A stretch of DNA of 56,352 bases from an uncultured Clostridia bacterium (GTDB taxonomy: Bacteria; Bacillota; Clostridia; Christensenellales; Borkfalkiaceae). The stretch lies in NCBI GenBank assembly GCA_944328665.1, contig CALVHS010000040.1, positions 1 to 56,352 of the forward strand, read 5' to 3'. A program made the translations under genes and the position numbers. How positions within the stretch are numbered: position 1 is the first letter of the stretch; every line of letters starts with the position of its first letter. Shown one piece after another: positions 24,909-35,113 of this stretch. Under the pieces are notes generated by a model that worked only from the letters and a program-made list of their open reading frames with translations, searched no databases and was not told the DNA's origin.

Positions 24909-26246
24909 ATGGAAAGGAATGCGCTTTTAAAATATTTTGACGAAAACGCGGCCGAAACGGAGAAAAAGATCGAAGAAGGGATCGAAAAAAACCGCAAAGG
25001 GGATTTCGAACTGGTTTTCGGCGACGGAGAAGAAAGGAGCGTTGCGCTTCGTCAGGTGGGGCATGCTTTCAAATTCGGATGCAATGCCTTTATGATCGGC
25101 GGTTTTCGGGACGAGAAAAAGGAGAAGGCCTATCTCGAAAAATTTGCGGCGCTTTTCAACCTCGCCGTCGTGCCGTTGTATTGGGACGCGTTGGAGCCGG
25201 AAGAGGGGCGCCTGCGTTTCGGCAAAGATTCCGAATATATTTACCGCCGCCCCGCGCCCGACGTTGTTTTGGAATTTTGCAGACAATACGGTATCGAGCC
25301 CAAGGGCCATTGCCTTTTGTGGGCGTTTTGCAATCCGCAATGGCTGCAAAAGTACGGCGAAAAGGATAAAAAACGCCTGGTAGAAAAGCGCTTCGAAGAG
25401 ATCGCGGCGCGATACGCGGAAAAGATCCCCTCCTTCGACGTGGTCAACGAATCGGCGTCGACATATGCGGTCGGCAGAAAGGCGCTGTTTGATGATTACG
25501 AAGAATTTGCTTTGGATCTGGGCGCGAAGTATTTTCCGCGCAGCCGAAAATTTTTGAACGAGACGAACGATTCCGTCTGGAATTATTCCTGGGCCCGGGG
25601 CGGTAAATATGTTCCGTTTTACATGCAGGCGAAAAAATTGCTGGACAGCGGCAAAAAAATAGACGCGCTCGGGATACAATATCACCTCTTCTTCCGTGAA
25701 GAGAGGATCTGTGACGATGAGATCTTAAAAAGTTATCTGCATCCGCTCGCGCATTACGACGTATTGGAGACTCTCGCCGGGCTGGGGCTCCCCATGCAGA
25801 TATCCGAGATCACGCTGCCGAGTTATTTCGGCAGAGGAGAAGAGAACGAGCGGATACAGGCGGAACTTGCGGACAGGCTGTACAGGCTCTGGTTTTCCGT
25901 CGGGGGGATGGAAGGCATCGATTATTGGAATCTTGCGGACGGGTATGCGACCGGCGCCGAACAGGGGACGGGCGAGGGCGAAAATTACTACGGCGGGGGG
26001 CTTCTTTCTTACGACCTGCAAGAAAAGCCCGCCTACAAAGCATTGGATCGGCTCATCAACCATACATGGAAGACGTGCGTGTCGGAAAAGGGCGTTCGGG
26101 CGCGGTTTTCTTTCCGCGGGTTTTACGGGCAGTACGAGGCGGAAGTGCGCAGCGCAAAAGGGACGGATACATTCACGCTCGCGCTCGACGAGGACGGTGC
26201 GTATGCCGCCGACGGAGAAAGCCGAGGGGCGCTCTTGCGTCGGTGA
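24909..26246 (+). CDS. Cytosolic GH10 endo-xylanase
   Basis: Glycoside hydrolase family 10, 445 residues, retaining. The acid/base is Glu181 in FDVVNES and the nucleophile Glu300 in MQISEITLP; GHCLLWAF near residue 138 and YWNLADGY near residue 342 are further family landmarks. There is no signal peptide, so it would cut imported xylo-oligosaccharides in the cytoplasm. A short C-terminal beta domain follows the barrel (after about residue 390). It is the last gene of this operon and is followed by a 95-base gap with a small inverted repeat (GCGCATTT/AAATGCGC) before the importer-2 operon. Confidence 0.9.
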   Translation: MERNALLKYFDENAAETEKKIEEGIEKNRKGDFELVFGDGEERSVALRQVGHAFKFGCNAFMIGGFRDEKKEKAYLEKFAALFNLAVVPLYWDALEPEEGRLRFGKDSEYIYRRPAPDVVLEFCRQYGIEPKGHCLLWAFCNPQWLQKYGEKDKKRLVEKRFEEIAARYAEKIPSFDVVNESASTYAVGRKALFDDYEEFALDLGAKYFPRSRKFLNETNDSVWNYSWARGGKYVPFYMQAKKLLDSGKKIDALGIQYHLFFREERICDDEILKSYLHPLAHYDVLETLAGLGLPMQISEITLPSYFGRGEENERIQAELADRLYRLWFSVGGMEGIDYWNLADGYATGAEQGTGEGENYYGGGLLSYDLQEKPAYKALDRLINHTWKTCVSEKGVRARFSFRGFYGQYEAEVRSAKGTDTFTLALDEDGAYAADGESRGALLRR

Positions 26247-26341
26247 GCGCGCTTACCGCGCGGAAACGCAGACCAAAACGCGCATTTGCGTCATGACGGA
26301 AATGCGCGATCATATATCTATTCGAATCAGGAGGAAGAAGT

Positions 26342-28096
26342 ATGTCCATGCAAAAAAGAGGGGCGGCGCTTGCGCTCGGCTGTGCTTTGGCTTTGGCTTT
26401 CGTCGGCTGCGCTACGCCTACCGGCCCGAATGACGATCATAAGGAAGAGATCAATACGGAAGCGACGCAGCTCTACGTTTTCAATTACGGCGGCGGTTTC
26501 GGCAGAGAATGGCTGGACGCGGCAAAACAGCGCTTTGAAGCGCTGCATGCCGAAGACAGCTATGAAGAAGGGAAGAAAGGTGTGCAGATCCTCATCGATC
26601 ACAGGAAGGAAAGCCTTACGTCGGAGCAGTACAAAACGTCTTCCAACGAAGTGTTCTTTACCGAGGGGGTCAATTTTTACGACCTGTATAACGGAGGTAC
26701 CTTCCTCGATATCACGGATGCGGTCACGGAACCGCTGAGCGACATCGACGCCGACGATACGCAGAGCATAGAGGATAAGATGTACGAGGAGCAGCGCGAT
26801 TTTTACGGCGTGACGGAAAACGGCGAGACCAAGTATTATGCCGTGCCGCACTACTTTGGGTTTTACGGCATCATGTACGACATCGACCTTTTCGAGGCAA
26901 ACAAATATTATTTTGCAAAAGATCGGTCTCTCTATGAAGAGAGCGGGCTCCTCGAAGATAAATTTATCAGCAACATGAACCCGACCCGCTCCGCCGGCCC
27001 CGACGGGACGGAGGGGACGTACGACGACGGGCTGCCCGCCACGTACGAAGAGTTTTTTGAACTGTGCGATTACATAGCTTCGACCAGCGTGATGCCCATT
27101 CGCTGGACGGGCGCGAACTACCGCGATTATCTGACTTCGTTAATGGCATCTCTGATGGCGGATTACGAAGGGAAAGACAATATGATGATCAACTTCACCT
27201 TCGACGGCACGGTGGATAATCTCGGCACGCTCAGCGGAACGGACTTCGTCTATGACGGGCAGGCTACGGATATCGACGAGGGCAACGGTTACGAACTGAG
27301 CCGTACCGACAGCCGCTATTATGTGCTCAAATTCCTCGAACAGCTGTGTATAGACGACAACGACCACAACAAATACCATACCGATCCGGTCACGCAGCTC
27401 GATCTGGCGTTCAACAGCGGTTTTTCGCACATGGACGCGCAGGAATACTTTTTGCAGGGCGGGTACGATCAGGGCATCGGCCGGGCGGCGATGCTGATCG
27501 ACGGCAACTGGTGGCAGATGGAGGCGGCGAACGTATTCGAGAATATGGCGGATTTCTACGGCGACGAGCTTTCCGCGGAAAACCGCAACATCGGCGTCAT
27601 GCCCCTTCCCAAAGCGAACGAACAAAAGGTGCAGGAAAAAAAGGAATCGGGCGTAAGGCAGACGATCGTCGATGCGCAATATTCCGTCGCATTCATCAAA
27701 TCCACGATCGACGAGGACAAGATCGAGCTCGCCAAAGAGTTTTTCCGCTTTGTCAATACGCAGGAATCGCTCGTCGAATACACGACGATAACGAATACGA
27801 CCAAGTCGTTGAACTATTCGCTTTCGGAAGAGGAGATGGCGCAGCTTTCGCCCTACGGAAGGAGCACGCTTGCCCTGCTCGCCGACTCTGAGATCGTGTA
27901 TCCGTATTCGAAAAATTCGCTGTATCTGAACAATGTTTCATCCTTCCGGGTCATCAGTTTGTTCAATTCGTATGTCGGAAATTCGCATTATCAATGGGCG
28001 GCCGAGGCGTTCAGGGATTACGGCGTCACCGCGGAACAATATTTTAACGGGATGCGGTCGTATTATACGGAGGAGAGATGGAATCAGTTGACCTGA
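26342..28096 (+). CDS. Sugar ABC importer substrate-binding lipoprotein (importer 2)
   Basis: A 584-residue extracellular solute-binding lipoprotein. CAGGAGGA lies seven bases before the ATG; the signal peptide ends FVGC with the anchor at Cys23. Body motifs fit family 1 carbohydrate binders: a GGGFGREWLD segment early in the mature protein, GRAAMLIDGNWWQMEA for the ligand-side lobe, and YSVAFIKSTIDEDKIELAKEFFRF near the C-terminus. The first permease gene overlaps its 3' end by 19 bases. It probably binds a long xylan-derived oligosaccharide, by context. Confidence 0.9.
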   Translation: MSMQKRGAALALGCALALAFVGCATPTGPNDDHKEEINTEATQLYVFNYGGGFGREWLDAAKQRFEALHAEDSYEEGKKGVQILIDHRKESLTSEQYKTSSNEVFFTEGVNFYDLYNGGTFLDITDAVTEPLSDIDADDTQSIEDKMYEEQRDFYGVTENGETKYYAVPHYFGFYGIMYDIDLFEANKYYFAKDRSLYEESGLLEDKFISNMNPTRSAGPDGTEGTYDDGLPATYEEFFELCDYIASTSVMPIRWTGANYRDYLTSLMASLMADYEGKDNMMINFTFDGTVDNLGTLSGTDFVYDGQATDIDEGNGYELSRTDSRYYVLKFLEQLCIDDNDHNKYHTDPVTQLDLAFNSGFSHMDAQEYFLQGGYDQGIGRAAMLIDGNWWQMEAANVFENMADFYGDELSAENRNIGVMPLPKANEQKVQEKKESGVRQTIVDAQYSVAFIKSTIDEDKIELAKEFFRFVNTQESLVEYTTITNTTKSLNYSLSEEEMAQLSPYGRSTLALLADSEIVYPYSKNSLYLNNVSSFRVISLFNSYVGNSHYQWAAEAFRDYGVTAEQYFNGMRSYYTEERWNQLT

Positions 28097-29064
28097 CAAG
28101 GGAAGAAGAGCGTGCACAACAGGCGCCCGGCGCGCCCGAAGGCGGCGTAACGAAGAGAAAGAAAAAATTTTCCCGCGACGATACCGTATTCTATTACGCC
28201 GTTCTGGCATGGCCGATCTTGCAGTTTATCGTCTTTTACGTCCTCACGCGCGTGAATGCGGTGCTGTATTCCTTTCAGACGTACGATGTCCTTACAAATA
28301 CCGTAACGTGGACTTTTGCTCACGTTGAAAACGCGTTTCGGCTGATGACGTCGCAATTGGAATATACCGGCATGATGGGTACGACGCTGAAATATTTTGC
28401 ACTCACCGTGGGCATCGGCACGCCGCTCGGCCTGCTGTTTGCATACTACATCAGCAAAAAGATGTTCGCTTCGGGCGCTTTCAGGGTGCTTCTCTTTCTG
28501 CCGTCCATCATTTCCGCGATCGTCATGGCGACGATCTATCAGTTTTTCATCGAACGCGCCCTGCCGGAGATCGTGTATAAACTGTTCGATTTCCGCATCA
28601 AAGGGCTGATGGAAAATCCCGATACCCGTTTCGGTGCCATCGTCTTTTACAATATCTGGGTCGGGTTCGGCGTCAATGTGCTGATGTATACCAACGCGAT
28701 GTCCGGCATTTCATCGGAGGTACTGGAATCTGCCCGGCTCGACGGTGCCACGGGCATCCGCGAATTTTGGTTTATTTCGCTGCCTCTGATCTACCCGACG
28801 ATGACGACCTTTCTCATCACCTCCTTTGCGACCATGTTTACGAATCAGTATAACATCTATTCGTTTTACGGGGGCAGCGTCCCCTCGGGGATCGCTTCGT
28901 TCGGGTATTGGCTGTTCAACGAAACGGAACAGGCATCCTCTCGCGCGGAATATTCCATCATATCCGCGATAGGGCTCCTGCTCACCTGCATCGCGCTGCC
29001 GCTCACGCTGTTTATCCGCCGGCTTTTGAATAGATTCGATCCTTCGGAGGGCGGTGCGCAATGA
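28078..29064 (+). CDS. Sugar ABC importer permease, MalF-like (importer 2)
   Basis: A 328-residue membrane protein whose start lies inside the upstream gene behind GGAGGAGAG. A hydrophilic N-terminus of about 38 residues (KRKKKFSRDD) precedes the first helix. The EAA loop reads LESARLDGATGIREFWFISLP, the ATPase docking site. It ends in LFIRRLLNRF. It pairs with the following permease, with which it shares an ATGA overlap. No ATPase gene is present. Confidence 0.9.
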   Translation: MESVDLTREEERAQQAPGAPEGGVTKRKKKFSRDDTVFYYAVLAWPILQFIVFYVLTRVNAVLYSFQTYDVLTNTVTWTFAHVENAFRLMTSQLEYTGMMGTTLKYFALTVGIGTPLGLLFAYYISKKMFASGAFRVLLFLPSIISAIVMATIYQFFIERALPEIVYKLFDFRIKGLMENPDTRFGAIVFYNIWVGFGVNVLMYTNAMSGISSEVLESARLDGATGIREFWFISLPLIYPTMTTFLITSFATMFTNQYNIYSFYGGSVPSGIASFGYWLFNETEQASSRAEYSIISAIGLLLTCIALPLTLFIRRLLNRFDPSEGGAQ

Positions 29065-29975
29065 AAAGTTTTTTCAAAAAGATATTTTCGCGTAAAAGCG
29101 ACAGGCTTGCAAGGCGCTTCAGTCCCTTTACGGCGATCTTGCTCGTCTTTCTCGTCGTATATGCCGTAAGCCTGATCGCGCCCCTTTTGTGGGCGTTCCT
29201 TACGGCGAGCAAGCTCAACGACGATTTCAGGAGCAATATTCTGGGCCTTCCCGATCCGTTTGCGTGGAACTACACCTACGTCTTCGAAAGGTTTTATATC
29301 GTACTGACAAAGCCGGGCGTCGGCACCTACCGCGTCACGGTCTTGCGGATGTTTTTCTACACCGTTTTGTATGCGCTCGGCTGTACGCTGACCAATTCGA
29401 TCACGCTGTGCGCCACGGCATATTGCTGTGCAAAGTTCAAGAGGAAACTTTCAGACGTCCTCTATACGACGGTTCTCATAACGATGATCCTTCCCGTCGT
29501 GGGCAGTATGCCCGCGGAAGTGCAGATGGCAAAAACGCTGGGGATATATGACCATATCTGGGGGCTTTGGATCATGAAGGCGAACTTTACCGGGATGTAC
29601 TTTCTCGTCTTTCACGCGGGATTTCGCGGGATCCCGACAACGTACAGCGAGGCGGCGAAGATCGACGGCGCGAACAATTTTTACATCTTTGTGAAGATCA
29701 TGCTGCCTTTGGTCAAGACGCTCTTTTTTACCGTCTGCCTCGTCAATTTTATTGCTTTTTGGAACGATTACCAGGTACCTCTGCTGTATATGCCGTCCTA
29801 TCCGACTATAGCCAGGGGCGTGTATGAGATGGCTTCCACCTCGGACAACGAACTTGCGACCATCCCCATGCGCATGACGAGCACGATGCTGGTATTTCTT
29901 CCTATCTTTGCGGTGTTTCTCGTGTTTCACAAGCGCCTTATGGGGGAACTCACCCTGGGCGGGATCAAAGGATAA
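29061..29975 (+). CDS. Sugar ABC importer permease, MalG-like (importer 2)
   Basis: A 304-residue partner permease. The EAA loop is YSEAAKIDGANNFYIFVKIMLP and the last segments read FLPIFAVFLVFHKRLMGELTLGG, the typical end of this family. The basic N-terminus (KSFFKKIFSRKSDRLARR) is cytoplasmic. It is followed after 17 bases by a very large secreted protein behind AAGGAG, so importer and surface proteins are likely one transcript. Confidence 0.9.
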   Translation: MKSFFKKIFSRKSDRLARRFSPFTAILLVFLVVYAVSLIAPLLWAFLTASKLNDDFRSNILGLPDPFAWNYTYVFERFYIVLTKPGVGTYRVTVLRMFFYTVLYALGCTLTNSITLCATAYCCAKFKRKLSDVLYTTVLITMILPVVGSMPAEVQMAKTLGIYDHIWGLWIMKANFTGMYFLVFHAGFRGIPTTYSEAAKIDGANNFYIFVKIMLPLVKTLFFTVCLVNFIAFWNDYQVPLLYMPSYPTIARGVYEMASTSDNELATIPMRMTSTMLVFLPIFAVFLVFHKRLMGELTLGGIKG

Positions 29976-29992
29976 CGGACAAGGAGTGTAAA

Positions 29993-32900
29993 ATGACGAA
30001 ACAAAAGAACAGGGTCTTGCTTTTGGCGCTGCTGACGGCCTGCGCGCTGTTGTTCGCCGGTATCTTTGCCGCCGTCTCGACCGCGCATGCGGAAACGACA
30101 TGGAGCGAAGTCTCCTTTCAGGAACAATATTATGCGGGGACCGACCTGTCCATTCCCGCCCGCACGGTCACGGCGGACGGCAAAACGCTCAACGCATCCG
30201 CCGTGCTCACCTTTCCGGACGGCTCGGCAAGGCGCGTTTCGGGCAGGGTCACGCTTGAGGAGACGGGCCGTTACACGCTCACCTATTCGGCGGCGGCATC
30301 GGGTGCGAGTTATGCGGATAAAATTTCTTTCAAAGTCATATCCCGCGCGTTCAACGTCTCTTCCGATTACAGCTCCGTAGAATATACGGACGTGTCCGTC
30401 GAGTTTTTTGCCAACGGCGGCAATGTTCGGTTTGAAAAGGAAGGCCTGCTCGTCGACCTCGCGCAGGGAGACGTGTTTACTTGCGAACAGCTGATCGACG
30501 TGTCGCGGCTGACGAAAAACGACGTGCTGATCGGCCTCTCCGTCATTCCCCATACGATGGGCGAGGCGGATTTTACAAAGCTCGACTTTACGCTGACAGA
30601 CGCCTTGGACGAATCGGTCTACATGCGCATCCGCGTGCAGAACACGACGTTTGAAGACGGCGGCGGCGTCAACAAAAACGCGACCTATATTTTGGCGGGA
30701 GGGCAGAACCAGCCCCGGAGCGGCTTTGAAGGGGGCAAGGACACCCTCCACGTGGAAAATGTTTGGGGATCCGGCATCATCCACAGTTTTTACGGAGACT
30801 ACCGCGAGCCGAACGGCGCCATCTTGAACGACCCGAACACGCGGCAGACCATGAAGCTGCGCTACGATGCGTCGGAGATCGCCCTGTACGGCACAAATAC
30901 GGGTTTTGTGATCGATTTTGACGATCCCGCGTATTTTACGGAGCTGTGGCACGGGTTTCCTTCCGGCAGGGCGAAACTCTCTATACAGGCGGCCGAGTAC
31001 GTCGGTTCCTCGGCGCAGTTTTTGATCTCGGAAATATACGGCACCGATCTTACGATGGCCGACTATGAAGATACCGAACGGCCGACGATCGAGATCGATA
31101 ACGAGTACGAAACGATGCCCGACGCGAAGGTGGGCGGCACATATCCCGTCCCTGCGGCGAGCGCGTTCGATTACGGTTCGGGCGAGGCAGACGTGCGCGT
31201 GCAGGTGTTGTACAATTATGATACCGATTCCGCCTTCAACGTGCCCGTCGTGAACGGCAGGTTCGAGACGGCGCGGCCGGGCGTCTACGGCATCGTCTAT
31301 ACCGCCGAGGACGACAACGGGAACGCGGCGAAGGAAGTGCTCGTCGTCAAAGCGAGCCCGGACGTTTCCGCGCCCGAGATCCTCGTCGACGACAGGGCAA
31401 AAACTTGTCGGGCGGGCGAAATGTTCATCCTTCCCGAGGCACAGGTCTCGGGCGGCTCGGGCGAAACGTCCCTGACCGTGACCGCGCAGAACGGCGATAC
31501 GGTCATCGACTGTGCGGACGGGGCTTTCCGGCCCGAAATCGCGGGAGAGTGGACGATCACATACGTCGCGCAGGACTATATCGGCCAGATGAGCGAAAGC
31601 TCGTTCATGCTGACGGTGGAACGCAATCCCGTACCCGTGTTTCTCGAACGGCCCGCCCTTCCGGCGGCGTTCGTTTCCGGTTCGCGATACGTCATGCCGG
31701 CATTGTACGCAAACGACTATGCCGCGGGCGAAGCGGTCATGGTGGAGGCGGCCGCATCCGTCTTTGACGCGCAGCATCCGGAAGGGTACGAGGTAAAGGG
31801 CGGAGAAACGTTTATCCCCGTCGCGGCAAACAACGGAGATACAGTCACCGTCCGCTATACCGCGGGCAGTGCGAGCGTATCTTACGAAGTGCCCGCCGTC
31901 CTTCCTTTTGAAAACGGCAGGCTGCAGCTTGTAAATTATATCGTCGCAGACGGAGTCGAAAGAGAGATAACGGAGGCCGACGGCATTGCCGTGACGGCGG
32001 CAGATCCCGAAGGCAGCTGGACGTTTGCCAATGCGCTCTTGATACGCAATACGAACATCCAGTTCCGCACTTCGATAGAAAACAGCAACTATACCGCGCT
32101 GAAAATAACGCTGGCAGATGCGGCGGACGCGTCCAACGCGATCGAAGCGTATCTCTACAACAACGGCGGATCTACGCGCTTTGCCGTGGGGGATCAGTCG
32201 GTCGTGGTCAACAGCGGGTTCACGGCCTCCGCCACGCAGAACAACATCACGCTCCGCTATGCCGACGGCTATCTTACGCTGGAAGGGGCAAGTTTGCAGG
32301 TGCTTACGCGCACGGACGGGCAGCCTTTCGAGGGGTTCGCGGAGGACAAGGTTTTTCTCACGGTCAGTTTTGTGGGCGCGCAGCCCGGTTCGGTCTATAA
32401 TTTGCTTCGTATAGGCGATCAGCTCATGAACCTTACCGGTATGGACAGGATCGCGCCGTCCGTTGAAATTTACGGCGACTACGGCGGCTCGTTCGCGAAA
32501 GACGCCGTGGTGACGCTTCCCGTCGTGCGCGCAGGGGACGTGCTCGACCCGAACGTCGTCTTTACGCTGACGGTCACGGGGCCTGACGGCGAGCCCGTGC
32601 AGGACGTGAACGGCGTCACGCTCGACGGCGCGGATCCCGAAAGGGAGTGGAAGATCCGGCTTTCCGAGATCGGCTCTTACCGCGTGCGCTATACCGCCGC
32701 CGATACGTTCAACGACAATGAAACGCCCTTTGCCTATCAGCTGATCGCGGAAAATCATACCCCGCCCGTCCTTTCGTTTGACGGAGAGTGGGCGTCGGAA
32801 GCAAAGGTCGGCGAAAGGTATATCCTGCCCGAAATTTCCGTGCAGGCAACGGGGGATCATACGCTCTTTATCTCGGTCACGGCGCCGAGCGGGTCCAATA

Positions 32901-33025
32901 CCGTGCTGCAGGACGCGGAGACGGATCTCATCTTCGGCAGCGCAGGAAAGTATAAGATCGTGCTCATGGTCATAGACGAAAACGGAAACACGGCGAGCCA
33001 TATCGTAGAGGTTACGGTCGTCTGA
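29993..33025 (+). CDS. Large secreted multidomain protein with Ig-like modules
   Basis: A 1010-residue exported protein with a type I signal peptide ending AHA after residue 33. There is no lipobox, LPXTG or C-terminal membrane anchor, so it would be released or held by contacts. After a short beta domain, residues about 110-350 look like a lectin-type jelly roll. From about 360 come Ig-like modules of the bacterial surface kind, with repeating phrases such as PAASAFDYGSGE, ILPEAQVSGGSGE and RPGVYGIVYTAEDDNGN. The final one is DENGNTASHIVEVTVV. Each module has an early ILPE-type and a late YxVxYTAxD-type strand. No active-site motif recognised; probable glycan-binding or scaffold role. Adjacent to importer 2 and a DUF4838-type protein. 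Confidence 0.75.
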   Translation: MTKQKNRVLLLALLTACALLFAGIFAAVSTAHAETTWSEVSFQEQYYAGTDLSIPARTVTADGKTLNASAVLTFPDGSARRVSGRVTLEETGRYTLTYSAAASGASYADKISFKVISRAFNVSSDYSSVEYTDVSVEFFANGGNVRFEKEGLLVDLAQGDVFTCEQLIDVSRLTKNDVLIGLSVIPHTMGEADFTKLDFTLTDALDESVYMRIRVQNTTFEDGGGVNKNATYILAGGQNQPRSGFEGGKDTLHVENVWGSGIIHSFYGDYREPNGAILNDPNTRQTMKLRYDASEIALYGTNTGFVIDFDDPAYFTELWHGFPSGRAKLSIQAAEYVGSSAQFLISEIYGTDLTMADYEDTERPTIEIDNEYETMPDAKVGGTYPVPAASAFDYGSGEADVRVQVLYNYDTDSAFNVPVVNGRFETARPGVYGIVYTAEDDNGNAAKEVLVVKASPDVSAPEILVDDRAKTCRAGEMFILPEAQVSGGSGETSLTVTAQNGDTVIDCADGAFRPEIAGEWTITYVAQDYIGQMSESSFMLTVERNPVPVFLERPALPAAFVSGSRYVMPALYANDYAAGEAVMVEAAASVFDAQHPEGYEVKGGETFIPVAANNGDTVTVRYTAGSASVSYEVPAVLPFENGRLQLVNYIVADGVEREITEADGIAVTAADPEGSWTFANALLIRNTNIQFRTSIENSNYTALKITLADAADASNAIEAYLYNNGGSTRFAVGDQSVVVNSGFTASATQNNITLRYADGYLTLEGASLQVLTRTDGQPFEGFAEDKVFLTVSFVGAQPGSVYNLLRIGDQLMNLTGMDRIAPSVEIYGDYGGSFAKDAVVTLPVVRAGDVLDPNVVFTLTVTGPDGEPVQDVNGVTLDGADPEREWKIRLSEIGSYRVRYTAADTFNDNETPFAYQLIAENHTPPVLSFDGEWASEAKVGERYILPEISVQATGDHTLFISVTAPSGSNTVLQDAETDLIFGSAGKYKIVLMVIDENGNTASHIVEVTVV

Positions 33026-33038
33026 AAAGGAGAATGGT

Positions 33039-35021
33039 ATGAAAGGTAAAATATTGACGATTTTCTTGGCTTTGGCGCTGGCGTGTACCTGTGTTTTCGG
33101 CGCGTGCGACCGAACGACGGAGGACGGCAGCGGGAACGGACATGCAAACACGTCGCAGATCGACGACGGCGCGCATTACGCGGCGGACGTTCTGCACAAG
33201 GTGAACGTGCGCGAGACGGATATGCCCTTTGTCACCGACAAAGAGACCGAATATTCCATCGCTGCGGCGTCCGACGCCCGCGCGCAGACGGCTGCAACGT
33301 TTATCGCCAATCATCTTTACGGCGCGACGGGCGCGCGCGTGAGCGTGGAAGACGCCGGATCCGTTTCCGCGGGCGATCTGTACAGCGGAAAATACATCGT
33401 GCTCGGCGACGAAACGCTGTTCAAAGCGGCGGGCCTCTCCATGCCGCAGGAAGATCTCGGCTATACCGGCTACTACATAAAGACGCTGGGCGACGACGTG
33501 TTTATCATGGAAGATTCCGGCTTCGGTTTCGGGTACGAACACGCGGCGCGCGCATTCCTGAATGCCGTCGTCGGATTCGAGATCTACAGCATCGACATGG
33601 TCAAATATACGAAGAGCGGCGCCACGATGCCGGAGATGGACATCGTCGAAAAGCCCGATTTTGAAATACATCGCCTGGGCTTTACGGCTTCCGTGAACGA
33701 GGCTTACGCTTTCGGCTCCGACGGAGGGAATCAGATGTTTATTCCGATCGGCGGGGAAGAATGGCACAACACCCTCAATTATCTGCCGTACGACACATAC
33801 GGCGCGGAACACCCGCTCTGGTACGAGTCGCGCGCAAGGCAGCTGTGCGTCACGGCGCACGGGGATGCGGACGAATTGAAGGAGATGCAGGAGACGGTCG
33901 CGGATATCGTCATCGACTATCTCGACGCAAATCCGGACAAACTTATCATCACGTTTACGCAGGAAGATAACGTATATGTCTGCGGCTGTGACGAATGCAC
34001 GAGGCTGAAACAAAAATACGGTACGGACGCCGCGGCGTACGTCATCTTTACGAACAAGATCGCGGAACTTGTCGACGCGCACTACGCCGAACTCGGCGCC
34101 GAGCGCGATTATCTGCTCATGAATTTTGCCTATCAGATGACGGAGCAGCCGCCCGTTGAAAATGCAGGCGGCGAATGGAAGGCGATCGACGACGAAGTCA
34201 TCCTGCACGATAAAACGGGGGTATACATCGCTTCCACGGTGGCAGATTACAGCAAAAGTTTTTACGACGAGGCAAACGCCGTCCCTCGGGAGCAGATAGA
34301 AGGGTGGCGCGCCCTGACGGACAATATGTTCATCTGGCTGTATCAAACGAATTTTTCCTGGTACATGCTGCCGCACAACACGTTTGAGGCGACTTTAGAA
34401 ACGTACCGCTTCTGCAAGAGCCTTGACATGGTGCAAGTCAATCAGCTCGGGCAGTATTCCGGCATGCCGAGCCCTACGGGCTTCCACAGATTCAAAAGCT
34501 ATTTGGATTCGCAGGCGATGTTCAACGTCAACCTCTCGTATGCGGAGATCGCGGACAAGTTTTTTGCAAATTACTTCGGCCCCGCCGAAGAGCCGATGCG
34601 CAAATTTTACGATGAACTGGTCGCGTATATGGATTATCTGTGCGAAACGGATCCGGAAAACGTCAACGGCAAAATGCACTGCAACGACCATCAGGCAAAG
34701 TATTGGCCCAAACAGCTCCTCAACCACTGGCTCGCCTACATCGATGAGGCGTATGCGCTGATCGCCCCGCTCGAAGCGTCCGATCCCGCGCTGTATGAGG
34801 TGCTGTACGACCATATCAACATCGAAAGCCTGTTCCCCCGCTACGCGCTCATCGAGTTTTATTCGGCGACATATCCGCTTGCCGAAGACCGGGCGATGAA
34901 AATTTCCTTCCGAGACGATATCCGTCTCCTCAACAATACATATGTGTGGGAATGGAACAGCTTCCGCGGCGTAATGAATTATACGTTCGAAGAATTGTTC
35001 GCTTCGTGGGGCGTCGCCTGA
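33039..35021 (+). CDS. DUF4838-type surface lipoprotein, alpha-glucuronidase-like
   Basis: A 660-residue lipoprotein, anchor Cys23 (FGAC), start preceded by AAAAGGAGA. Residues about 75-195 match the N-terminal domain shared with GH67/GH20 (ATFIANHLYGATGARV, KYIVLGDE, GYEHAARAFLNAVVGFEIYS). The central part has the DUF4838 features: ITFTQEDNVYVCGCDECTRLKQKYG, then FTNKIAELVDAHY, LLMNFAYQMTEQPP, and a barrel-like C-terminal half. DUF4838 proteins are found next to plant-glycan genes and are thought to be glycoside hydrolases, but I cannot name catalytic residues with confidence. In a xylan locus the natural guess is release of (methyl)glucuronic acid; the GH67-like N-terminal domain is the main support. 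Confidence 0.72.
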   Translation: MKGKILTIFLALALACTCVFGACDRTTEDGSGNGHANTSQIDDGAHYAADVLHKVNVRETDMPFVTDKETEYSIAAASDARAQTAATFIANHLYGATGARVSVEDAGSVSAGDLYSGKYIVLGDETLFKAAGLSMPQEDLGYTGYYIKTLGDDVFIMEDSGFGFGYEHAARAFLNAVVGFEIYSIDMVKYTKSGATMPEMDIVEKPDFEIHRLGFTASVNEAYAFGSDGGNQMFIPIGGEEWHNTLNYLPYDTYGAEHPLWYESRARQLCVTAHGDADELKEMQETVADIVIDYLDANPDKLIITFTQEDNVYVCGCDECTRLKQKYGTDAAAYVIFTNKIAELVDAHYAELGAERDYLLMNFAYQMTEQPPVENAGGEWKAIDDEVILHDKTGVYIASTVADYSKSFYDEANAVPREQIEGWRALTDNMFIWLYQTNFSWYMLPHNTFEATLETYRFCKSLDMVQVNQLGQYSGMPSPTGFHRFKSYLDSQAMFNVNLSYAEIADKFFANYFGPAEEPMRKFYDELVAYMDYLCETDPENVNGKMHCNDHQAKYWPKQLLNHWLAYIDEAYALIAPLEASDPALYEVLYDHINIESLFPRYALIEFYSATYPLAEDRAMKISFRDDIRLLNNTYVWEWNSFRGVMNYTFEELFASWGVA

Positions 35022-35113
35022 CGGGCGGACGAAGATCATGGCAGTTCCGTGCGGGCATCCCCGCGCGGGAGGGGGAAAGATCCCTGAAAATATTAAATTA
35101 TAGGAGGGCAACA

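Noticed and set aside
29927..33151. Minus-strand open frame of over 1000 codons opposite the Ig-like protein
   Set aside because: Same shadow effect; no ribosome binding site, no motif, and composition typical of antisense translation.
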